From assembly GCA_035539855.1 (NCBI GenBank), contig DATLHO010000288.1, forward strand, positions 1 through 22,864: a stretch of DNA of 22,864 nt, given 5' to 3'. The translations under genes were made by a program, and so were the position numbers. Of the stretch, positions 16,098 through 21,896 are shown piece by piece. This DNA is from DATLHO01 sp035539855. GTDB lineage: Bacteria > Bacteroidota > Ignavibacteria > OLB7. How positions within the stretch are numbered: position 1 is the first letter of the stretch; the number at the start of each line of letters is the position of its first letter. The notes under the pieces were generated by a model. That model was given only the letters and a program-made list of their open reading frames with translations. It did no database searches and was not told the origin of the DNA.

Positions 16098-16166
16098 AAG
16101 GGGCCACCACGTCGCGCACAGCGCGGCGAATTCCAACGTCGTACAGCAACTGATAACCGATTCAAC

Positions 16167-16172
16167 GGAGGG
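16167..16172 (+). promoter_or_regulatory. Shine-Dalgarno site of hsp20
   Basis: GGAGGG lies 7 nt before the ATG at 16180 and fixes the start. An open frame upstream to 16081 has no Hsp20 sequence. Confidence 0.85.
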
Positions 16173-16179
16173 TTTCATC

Positions 16180-16719
16180 ATGGCTATCGTCCGCTTCAAT
16201 CCGATGAACGAGGTCCTGAACCTGCAGCGCGAGATGGACCGACTCGTCGACCGATTCTTCCCGGCCACGCGCAACGACGACGAGGCGGCCCGCTCGGCGG
16301 TCTGGCGCCCGACGGTCGACATCCACGAGGATGAGAACAACTACATGATCGACGCCGAGCTGCCGGGCATGCGCAAGGAGGACGTGAAGATCAGCTTCCA
16401 GGACGGCGTCCTGTCGATCTCCGGCGAGCGCAGCTACGAGTACGAGGAGAAGCCGGCGGCGGCCGAGGAGAAGGCCGGCAACGGCAACGGCAACGGCAAT
16501 GGCAACGGCGGGACGGTCGAGGGACGTGTCTCGGTCGAGCGCCGCGCGAGCCGGAGCTGCCACCGCATGGAGCGCTTCTACGGTCGCTTCCATCGCAGCT
16601 TCACCTTCCCGACGGCGGTCAATCCCGACACGATCAACGCGCGCTTCGAGAACGGCGTCCTGAAGGTCACCGTTCCGAAGGCCGAGCAGGTCAAGCCGCG
16701 GCAGATCGAGATCGGATAA
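16180..16719 (+). CDS. Hsp20/alpha-crystallin small heat-shock protein with a Gly-Asn loop insertion
   Basis: This cytoplasmic ATP-independent holdase keeps unfolding proteins soluble for DnaK/ClpB. It has 179 residues against ~145-150 usual for the class. The N-terminal arm (1-42) contains FNPMNEVLNLQREMDRLVDRFF. The alpha-crystallin domain (43-168) has WRPTVDIHEDENNYMIDAELPG, VLSISGERS and the signature NGVLKVTVPK. The C-terminal IXI motif is IEI (176-178). Residues ~88-126 are an insertion between VLSISGERS and the CHRMERFYGRF strand, carrying five Gly-Asn pairs and then a basic stretch (VERRASRS). In bacterial class A proteins this loop carries beta6, used for dimer strand exchange. Its promoter region is unusually structured, which suggests regulated expression. 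Confidence 0.95.
   Translation: MAIVRFNPMNEVLNLQREMDRLVDRFFPATRNDDEAARSAVWRPTVDIHEDENNYMIDAELPGMRKEDVKISFQDGVLSISGERSYEYEEKPAAAEEKAGNGNGNGNGNGGTVEGRVSVERRASRSCHRMERFYGRFHRSFTFPTAVNPDTINARFENGVLKVTVPKAEQVKPRQIEIG
16477..16506 (+). repeat. Hexanucleotide GGCAAY repeat, five units, inside hsp20
   Basis: Five in-frame GGCAAC/GGCAAT units (16477-16506) are followed by the degenerate GGCGGG. They encode (Gly-Asn)5. Because the unit is six bases, slippage would lengthen or shorten the loop without a frameshift. Confidence 0.95.
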
Positions 16720-16760
16720 TCCCGCCGCATCTCGATCGTCAGCAACCCAGCGCAATCGAA

Positions 16761-16791
16761 GCGAAGCCCGGTCCCACCGACCGGGCTTCGC
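16761..16791 (+). terminator. Hairpin after hsp20
   Basis: A perfect 13-bp stem has arms GCGAAGCCCGGTC (16761-16773) and its complement (16779-16791), with a 5-nt loop. It lies 41 nt after the stop codon and has no T-tract. Confidence 0.7.
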
Positions 16792-16850
16792 GCGTCTGAA
16801 ACGGCCGGAAGGCCCCCGAACCGTCGGTTTTACCCACCGGAACAATTCGC

Positions 16851-16883
16851 TTTGCCTCCCGAGCATCATCGGCGCTATCTTTG
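16851..16883 (+). promoter_or_regulatory. Bacteroidota-type promoter for yceD-rpmF
   Basis: TTTG (16851-16854), then 21 bp, then TATCTTTG (16876-16883) match the -33 TTTG and -7 TAnnTTTG consensus of the Bacteroidota primary sigma factor at every fixed position. Transcription would start near 16889, giving a ~38-nt leader that contains the GGAGGG site. It also excludes the ATG at 16886 as the gene start. Confidence 0.75.
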
Positions 16884-16914
16884 CCATGTTTTTCCCGGTT
16901 CTATCTCTCGCGAC

Positions 16915-16920
16915 GGAGGG
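16915..16920 (+). promoter_or_regulatory. Shine-Dalgarno site of yceD
   Basis: GGAGGG lies 7 nt before the ATG at 16928, with the same geometry as hsp20, and decides between the competing starts at 16886 and 16928. Confidence 0.85.
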
Positions 16921-16927
16921 TTGTACG

Positions 16928-17485
16928 ATGGCTAACGGGGGCGCGAAAGAGCATCCGGTGATGGAGATCCGCATCACCGGACTGCCGGACGGGGATCAGA
17001 CCTTTTCCTTCGAGGCGGACGCGTCGGAGATCGACCTGCCGAGATTCCGCGGTCCGGTGACCGTCAGCGGAACGCTCCGCAAGGTCTCGACGCAGTTCTT
17101 CGTCCAGGGCACGTCGCGCGGCACGTTGATCGGCGAGTGCGATCGGTGCCTGGCCGAAGTGCACCGCGCGGTCGAGGCCCCACTGAACCTGTTCTACCAG
17201 GTCTCACCTGATGCCCGCTCCGCGGCGCGGACCGCGCCGGACGAGGACGCGGCCGACGTTCAGAGCATCCATCCGGAGCAGGACGTGATCGTCCTCGACG
17301 CCGAGGTGCGACAGTCGCTGATGCTCGAGGTGCCGCTGAAGGTCCTCTGCCGCGACGACTGCGCGGGACTCTGTCCGGGATGCGGCGCGAACCTCAACAC
17401 CGAGCAGTGCCGGTGCGAGGAGCCTCCGATCGATCCGAGATGGGCCAAGCTCGCCGATCTCTACAAGAACACTGAAGAGAACTAG
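16928..17485 (+). CDS. yceD: DUF177/YceD family protein
   Basis: This 185-residue protein belongs to the DUF177 family, usually encoded just before rpmF and linked to 23S rRNA accumulation and large-subunit assembly. The N-terminal half (~10-90) is the conserved beta-rich domain: FEADASEIDLPRFRGPVTV, then STQFFVQGTSRGTLIGECDRCLAEV. An acidic, less conserved stretch (~98-118) follows. The C-terminal cysteine region has C71/C74, C141/C145/C149/C152 and C161/C163, fitting Zn sites (CRDDCAGLCPGCG is the family hallmark). It is probably cytoplasmic and ribosome-associated. It is followed after 39 nt by rpmF on the same transcript, and has its own well-formed promoter. Confidence 0.92.
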   Translation: MANGGAKEHPVMEIRITGLPDGDQTFSFEADASEIDLPRFRGPVTVSGTLRKVSTQFFVQGTSRGTLIGECDRCLAEVHRAVEAPLNLFYQVSPDARSAARTAPDEDAADVQSIHPEQDVIVLDAEVRQSLMLEVPLKVLCRDDCAGLCPGCGANLNTEQCRCEEPPIDPRWAKLADLYKNTEEN

Positions 17486-17524
17486 TACACGAATACAGCG
17501 ATTCAACATCATCAGGAGTAGACC

Positions 17525-17710
17525 ATGCCGAATCCCAAACGGAAAATGTCGAAGTCGCGTCGCGACAAGCGTCGGACGCACTACAAGGCCACGGCCGCCA
17601 CGTTCGGCAAGTGCCCGAACTGCGCCGAGGCGAAGCAGCCGCACATGGCCTGCCCCAACTGTGGCTACTACAACGGTCGTGTGATTCTGCGCACGAACGA
17701 GTACGCATAA
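17525..17710 (+). CDS. rpmF: 50S ribosomal protein L32
   Basis: L32 is a component of the large ribosomal subunit near the peptide exit region. It has 61 residues, normal for the family. The N-terminus is the standard MPNPKRKMSKSRRDKRR basic tail. A four-cysteine zinc ribbon is intact: C30/C33 (KCPNC) and C43/C46 (ACPNCG), so this is the Zn-containing (C+) form. An AGGAG site (17514-17518) lies 6 nt before the ATG. It is second in the yceD-rpmF unit. The plsX and fabH genes that often follow in other bacteria are absent here. Confidence 0.98.
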   Translation: MPNPKRKMSKSRRDKRRTHYKATAATFGKCPNCAEAKQPHMACPNCGYYNGRVILRTNEYA

Positions 17711-17736
17711 GCGCCGACCCGACGAACGTCGTCGAG

Positions 17737-17790
17737 CGCCCATCCGGTCGATTCCATGGTGATCGACGGATGGGCGTTCGTACTTTCGCA
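17737..17790 (+). terminator. Terminator-like hairpin after rpmF
   Basis: Arms CGCCCATCCGGTCGAT (17737-17752) and ATCGACGGATGGGCG (17762-17776) pair over 15 bp with one bulged G. The tail is TTCGTACTTT. TACTTTCG (17781-17788) is also a one-mismatch TAnnTTTG box that could start the next unit, but I see no -33 TTTG. Confidence 0.7.
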
Positions 17791-17835
17791 CGAAGCAGAG
17801 GAACAACGCAGACCGCAACGAGGGACACCAATCGT

Positions 17836-18294
17836 ATGAGCAGGTTCGGTGAAGTCGTCGATCGCGTCCGCGAGACGCTCCGACTGGAGCGGCAGATCAC
17901 GGACTACTACAAGAACACGGGCGACCGCTCGACCGACGAGCACGCCGCGCGCATCCTGCATGGGATCGCCGAGCGCCACGCCTCGCACGTCGAGCGCCTC
18001 GACCACCTGTGCGATCGCCTCGAGCGCGCGGCGGGTGAGGGATTCTTCGGCGAGCTCATGGAGTCGATCGGCGAGGCGCTGTCGGGGATGATCGCCACGA
18101 TTCCCGTGATGATTGTCGAGTCGGGCACCGACGTCACCTACGACACGCTCGGCCGGCTCGAAGGGACGCTCGCAGGACGCTACGAGGCGCTCGAGCCCCT
18201 GCTCGACGAAGAGGGCCGCAGCATCGTTGCCGCCCTCGCCGAGAACTGCCGCCATCACATGGAGCGGCTCGTCGAGCTCGATCCCCTGTCGTAA
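17836..18294 (+). CDS. Hypothetical helical protein
   Basis: I do not recognise this 152-residue protein. The start at 17836 is chosen from GAGGGA ~11 nt upstream and from the helix that begins at once. It looks all-alpha, with four or so amphipathic helices (~5-30, 36-62, 68-95, 100-148). It is rich in Glu, Arg and His, with repeated EEx/ExxH-like patterns such as ERHASHVERLDHL and ENCRHHMERL. This resembles ferritin-like or hemerythrin-like bundles, but the metal ligand pattern is not clear enough to name one. The middle (GMIATIPVMIVESGTDVTYDTL) is more hydrophobic. It is the first of three same-strand genes ending in cutA, with a 14-nt gap to the next. Confidence 0.75.
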   Translation: MSRFGEVVDRVRETLRLERQITDYYKNTGDRSTDEHAARILHGIAERHASHVERLDHLCDRLERAAGEGFFGELMESIGEALSGMIATIPVMIVESGTDVTYDTLGRLEGTLAGRYEALEPLLDEEGRSIVAALAENCRHHMERLVELDPLS

Positions 18295-18308
18295 CCTCCT
18301 TCGCCACC

Positions 18309-18536
18309 ATGACCGACCGTCCCGTGTTCCTCGATCATCTTCTGCGCAACCTCCGGCTCTCGGCCATCATCATCGGGCTCGGCCTGGCCGGCGTCGGCCT
18401 CTACGCGCTGTTCGCGCAGCAGCCGTTCGAGTGGGACATCCCGATCTACCTCGCGATCGGCATGCTGCTGAGCTCGCTCATCAACGCCATGCTCGACGCA
18501 CGGCGCACCGGTGACGGGCAGGGGGGAGCGCGATGA
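18309..18536 (+). CDS. Small two-helix membrane protein, function unknown
   Basis: This 75-residue protein has two predicted membrane helices (~18-36 SAIIIGLGLAGVGLYALFA and ~43-62 DIPIYLAIGMLLSSLINAML) and a short Gly/Arg-rich tail. It has no recognisable family. It begins 14 nt after the helical protein and its stop overlaps the cutA start (ATGA at 18533-18536), so it is probably translated with both neighbours. Its short length but tight packing argue that it is real. Confidence 0.7.
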   Translation: MTDRPVFLDHLLRNLRLSAIIIGLGLAGVGLYALFAQQPFEWDIPIYLAIGMLLSSLINAMLDARRTGDGQGGAR

Positions 18537-18898
18537 GCGACCCGATGCCTGACGACCTCGCCGCCAACACCGCGAGCTCCGGCGCCGTGATCGTCGCGCT
18601 GATGACGGCGCCCGATGCCGCCACCGCCGAATCGATCGCGCGCGTCCTCGTCGAGGAGCGACTCGCCGCCTGCTGCAACATTCTGCCGCAGGTGCGCTCG
18701 ATCTATCGCTGGGAGGATGCGATCGAGCAGGCGGACGAAGTTCTCGTCATCATCAAGACGACCGCGGCCGGCTTCGACGCGATGCGCGATCGCGTGCTCG
18801 CGCTGCACCCGTACGATCTTCCCGAGCTCATCGCCGTGCCGCTGGGCGCCGCGCACGAGCCGTATCTCGACTGGGTGCGCCAGAGCGTCGGAGCATAG
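18533..18898 (+). CDS. cutA: CutA1 divalent-cation tolerance protein family
   Basis: This 121-residue cytoplasmic protein belongs to a trimeric, PII-like ferredoxin-fold family first linked to copper tolerance; its exact role is unsettled. The fold covers ~16-118. Family motifs are ALMTAPDAATAESIARVLVEERLAACCNIL (with the conserved paired Cys), the YRWEDAIEQADEVLVIIKT strand, and the closing HPYDLPELIAVPLGAAHEPYLDWV. The first ~15 residues are extra and uncertain. GGGGGAG lies a few nt before the start, and the start overlaps the previous stop by 4 nt, suggesting coupled translation. Confidence 0.95.
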   Translation: MSDPMPDDLAANTASSGAVIVALMTAPDAATAESIARVLVEERLAACCNILPQVRSIYRWEDAIEQADEVLVIIKTTAAGFDAMRDRVLALHPYDLPELIAVPLGAAHEPYLDWVRQSVGA

Positions 18899-18922
18899 CC
18901 GTCGCGCAATGGGGCACAACGA

Positions 18923-18958
18923 ATCAGGCCCGTGGAGTGCAATCTCCACGGGCCTGAT
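18923..18958. terminator. Shared hairpin between convergent cutA and the FecR-like gene
   Basis: A perfect 15-bp stem has arms ATCAGGCCCGTGGAG (18923-18937) and its complement (18944-18958), with a 6-nt loop. There is no T-tract on either side. It lies between stop codons at 18898 and 18983. Confidence 0.75.
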
Positions 18959-18982
18959 CTGTACTTGCTCCGTCGTGTGGCG

Positions 18983-20035
18983 TCACTCGTTCATCGTGAT
19001 CGCGCCGAGGGTCTGAACGTGCTCGAGCTCACTGGCGCTGAGTCCGATACTCGTCGCATAGAGCTCGCGGGCCAGGCGCATCAGGCGATCGAAGTGCTCG
19101 GGCGTGCGCAGGGCCGCGGTCGTGAACTGGCGCGTCGCATCGCCGTTGCAGCCGAAGAGCGCGAAGTGCGCGCCGAGCGCAAGCGGCAGTGCGGGATTCT
19201 CGCTGCCGAGGGCCAGGCGGATGCGCGACTCGCCGCCTTCGAGGCGCATGCCCTGCAGGTCGTCGAGGCGATGGAAGGTCGACGTGACCACGTCGCTCGA
19301 GTCCTCGACCCGCGCGAGCGACCAGGTGTACTCCGGGCCGGCGAAGAGCACCGCGCTCTCCCACACCGCGCTCGTGTCCTTCGTCTCGTGGCGGAGCATC
19401 TCGGCGCCGAAGCGGTCGCGGACGACGATGCGATAGGTCGCGCCGCTGCCGTCGTTGAGCCAGCGGAAGTGCAGCGGACCGCGCGTCACGGCGGTGGCGC
19501 GGGGCTCGAGCGGGACGAGCATGCCGGTCGACGACGTACGGGCGCCGCGCGACGTCGGCGCGATCGCGGCGACGAAGGCCGCCTGCAGACGCGCCGGGCT
19601 CGAGACCGCGCTCGCGGTGATGTCGGCCTTCAGCGCGAGGGCGCGAAGCGCCGCCATCAGCTCCTCGTTCTTCTCGCCAGAGGCGCGCCGGACGATGTCC
19701 GCGCGAGTGTACCGTCCGGACCGCTCGAGCGTCACGACGCGGCCGTCGACGGCGAGCTGCAGGCTCGCGCCGCGAGCGACGGAGACCGTATGCAGCGAGT
19801 CGACGACCACGCCGAACGCGATCGGAACGACGCCGGCGGTGTCACGAAGTGCAACGTCGCCGCTGAAGTAGATCACGCGCACTTCCGCCGGACGCTCGGG
19901 CTCGGACGCCTTGGCGACTGCCGGAGCGGCAACGGGGTACTTCGGAGCGACAGGTCCACGCTCGCGCGCATCGGCGCCGGCGAAGGCAATGGCCGCGAGG
20001 GCGGCGACGACTGGTAGACGGTTGAAGAGTCTCAT
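18983..20035 (-). CDS. Exported FecR-like domain protein
   Basis: This is a 350-residue periplasmic or surface protein. The start at 20035 gives a signal peptide (MRLFNRLPVVAALAAIAFAGADA, ending near 24). A proline/alanine-rich spacer (~25-50) follows. A FecR-type beta domain occupies ~50-115 (VRVIYFSGDVALRDTAG, VVVDSLHTVSVARGASLQLAVDGRVVTLERSGRYT). It is followed by a short helical region with a Lys/Glu patch. Then comes an Ig/FN3-like module (~190-265, PLHFRWLNDGSGATYRIVVRDRFG) and a C-terminal stretch with one Cys (GAHFALFGCNGDATRQF). Such proteins resemble peptidoglycan-associated or sensory FecR proteins without an ECF sigma factor. It diverges from the TPR gene, which may be functionally linked. 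The longer upstream frame (to 20056) adds only seven residues. Confidence 0.78.
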   Translation of the reverse strand: MRLFNRLPVVAALAAIAFAGADARERGPVAPKYPVAAPAVAKASEPERPAEVRVIYFSGDVALRDTAGVVPIAFGVVVDSLHTVSVARGASLQLAVDGRVVTLERSGRYTRADIVRRASGEKNEELMAALRALALKADITASAVSSPARLQAAFVAAIAPTSRGARTSSTGMLVPLEPRATAVTRGPLHFRWLNDGSGATYRIVVRDRFGAEMLRHETKDTSAVWESAVLFAGPEYTWSLARVEDSSDVVTSTFHRLDDLQGMRLEGGESRIRLALGSENPALPLALGAHFALFGCNGDATRQFTTAALRTPEHFDRLMRLARELYATSIGLSASELEHVQTLGAITMNE

Positions 20036-20212
20036 AGGGGATCCTGCAATGCACATCGGGTCCTTGTATCGATATCAGCCCGAACGCAATCGTCAATTCC
20101 TCCGAACGAGGATGGTCTTCTTGCTTCTGGTCGGGCTCCATGGTAGCTTGACTCCAACGCCGTGCCACCCCCGGCGCTCCATGTTCCCCGACCTCCTTCG
20201 CATCAGAGTACC

Positions 20213-20896
20213 GTGTCACCGATAGATACCCGTTCTACCTCCGAGACGTTCCTGTCGCTCATGTCGCACGTCGAGGAGCTGATCGACGCCGGGCGCATGG
20301 GCGAGGCGCGACGCATCCTCACGCAGTTCCTCGGACGCAAGGACATCGACACCCGTATGCTCCCCGCGCTCGCCGGCCTGTACCTGCGCATCGGCCGGAC
20401 CGAGGCGGCGGTGCGCACGATGAAGCGCGCGATCGCCGGACGGCCCGAGGATGCCGAGCTCCACAACTCGCTCGGCCTGATCTACGCTTCGCTCGGCCGC
20501 GAGTGCGACAGTCGCGAGGAGTTCGAGCTGGCCCTGTCGCTGGATCCGGCAAACGCCGATGCACTTCGAAATCTCGCGTTCATTCTCCATCGCTCCGGCG
20601 AGCACGCGGAGGCCTACGGACTGCTCGTGCGCTGTTACCGCGCGACGCCGCTGTCGGTCGAGCTTCGGTTGATCTGCGGCACCCTACTGGAGCTCGACGG
20701 CCGGCTCGACGAAGCCGCCAACTGCTACCGCGACGCGATGGACCTCGGCGGCGTCAGCGAGCAGGTCGAGCGCGCGGCGCAGCGCATGTTCGCCCTTGGC
20801 GACGACCGGCCGATGCTCGGCTTCGAGGAGATCGTGGCGCGGCTGGAGGCCGAGCATCTCGGCGACGACAGGATCGTCACCGAGTGCCGCGACTGA
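20213..20896 (+). CDS. TPR-repeat protein
   Basis: This is a 227-residue protein from the GTG at 20213. Other starts are possible: GTG 20162 (244 residues) and ATG 20261 (211). I prefer 20213 because the first helix (ETFLSLMSHVEELIDAG) would be cut by the later start. About five tetratricopeptide units fill ~28-200: GRMGEARRIL, GLYLRIGRTEAAVRTMKRAI, GLIYASLGRECDSREEFELALSLDP, AFILHRSGEHAEAYGLL and GTLLELDGRLDEAANCYRDAM. There is no signal peptide, so it is probably a cytoplasmic scaffold for a protein partner. The C-terminus ends in a short acidic segment. It is divergent from the FecR-like gene and ends at a bidirectional hairpin. Confidence 0.88.
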   Translation: MSPIDTRSTSETFLSLMSHVEELIDAGRMGEARRILTQFLGRKDIDTRMLPALAGLYLRIGRTEAAVRTMKRAIAGRPEDAELHNSLGLIYASLGRECDSREEFELALSLDPANADALRNLAFILHRSGEHAEAYGLLVRCYRATPLSVELRLICGTLLELDGRLDEAANCYRDAMDLGGVSEQVERAAQRMFALGDDRPMLGFEEIVARLEAEHLGDDRIVTECRD

Positions 20897-20953
20897 GCCT
20901 CGCGGCGACCGAGCCGGATGCTCTCCGGGCTTCGCGACATCCACGCAGAAACA

Positions 20954-20999
20954 AGAGGCGGGCACCATCGATGCAACGGTGGTGCCCGCGTTCTGTTTG
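20954..20999. terminator. Bidirectional terminator between convergent TPR and DUF2071 genes
   Basis: A 13-bp stem has arms GCGGGCACCATCG (20958-20970) and CGGTGGTGCCCGC (20977-20989), with one T-G wobble and a 6-nt loop. GTTCTGTTTG follows on plus and CTCTTGTTTCTG on minus, so both genes can use it. Confidence 0.85.
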
Positions 21000-21009
21000 C
21001 GAAATGGCC

Positions 21010-21774
21010 TCAGGCCCTCGCCGGTGCTTCGAGCTCCTTCGGCAGATGCACCGCGACGTCGGATCCCTCGGCGACGAACGCCAGCGCAGGCGCACCGCTC
21101 ATGTACGGCTCGAAATCACGGCCGAAGACCTCCTTCACGTCGCATTCGAGCGTCGCGCGCGTCGCCGGCCAGATGCGCCACCCCGGGTGCTCGACACGAT
21201 AGCGGAGCGTGGTCAGGCCCGGTGTGCCGCTGAAGCCGTAATGCCGATGCGTGAGAAACTCCTCCGCCGATCCGGTCTGCACGTGACGGGTGCGCCCGTG
21301 CGTCGCGACGTGCAGCCGATGCCACTGCCGTCGCTCGCCGTCTCCGGTCGCCCACTCGTACTCGAACGACCCGATGCCATTGTCGCTCCCGTTCGGCATC
21401 GTGATCGCGTGACGCATCGACGCAGGTGCCGCGCGCTCGTTGAAGAGTCCGCGGGCGCCGAGCGCCGGCAGCGTGTCGGACACGAGCTGACGCACGTTGA
21501 CGACGCCGTGTTCGAAGCCGCCGGCGGCGAGCGGACGCCGGACGTAGACGCGGAGGCTCACCTGCTCGAGATCGCCGTGCAGCGGATCGTCGATGCCGGC
21601 GATCCGCGCGTTGAGCACCATCGATCCGACGAGACTCAGGTACAGCCGGCCGTGGTGCCGATCGAGCTCGACGCCGTCCGGCAGATACTGCTCCAGCACA
21701 CCGGGCTCGATCTCGTAGTTGAGGAATGCGAGGTAGCGCCATTCGGCGTTCATCAGGTCGACGGTGCTGGCCAT
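21010..21774 (-). CDS. DUF2071 family protein (YqjF-like)
   Basis: This 254-residue protein is from a family of unknown function, typically ~240 residues. The start at 21774 is decided by AAGGA, 8 nt upstream on the minus strand. The ATG at 21783 would sit directly against it. The N-terminal half shows the family pattern AEWRYLAFLNYEIEPGVLEQYLPDGVEL followed by GRLYLSLVGSMVLNARIAGI. Family sequences continue with VRRPLAAGGFEHGVVNVRQL and a late RHYGFSGTPGLTTLRYRVEHPGWRI. It is probably a soluble beta-barrel-like protein; no active site is known to me. It is divergent from the outer-membrane-type gene at the right edge. Confidence 0.85.
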   Translation of the reverse strand: MASTVDLMNAEWRYLAFLNYEIEPGVLEQYLPDGVELDRHHGRLYLSLVGSMVLNARIAGIDDPLHGDLEQVSLRVYVRRPLAAGGFEHGVVNVRQLVSDTLPALGARGLFNERAAPASMRHAITMPNGSDNGIGSFEYEWATGDGERRQWHRLHVATHGRTRHVQTGSAEEFLTHRHYGFSGTPGLTTLRYRVEHPGWRIWPATRATLECDVKEVFGRDFEPYMSGAPALAFVAEGSDVAVHLPKELEAPARA

Positions 21775-21883
21775 GGGTCTCATCCTTGCGGTTGCCGAGT
21801 GTGCGAGCAAACCTCCGGCCAGTCGGCCGTGTAACCGCCCGGACGCTCGCCGGTATCTCGGGGAAACGCACGTGCACCACTCC

Positions 21884-21890
21884 AGGGAGG
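21884..21890 (+). promoter_or_regulatory. Shine-Dalgarno site of the right-edge gene
   Basis: AGGGAGG lies 6 nt before the ATG at 21897, the strongest such site in the window, and fixes the start of the truncated gene. Confidence 0.85.
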
Positions 21891-21896
21891 CGGACC

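Noticed and set aside
16477..16512. Possible CRISPR-like or tandem array
   Set aside because: The repeats are contiguous six-base units inside a coding frame, with no spacers.
16886..16927. Earlier ATG for yceD
   Set aside because: It lies at or before the expected transcription start from the TATCTTTG promoter and has no ribosome site, while 16928 has GGAGGG.
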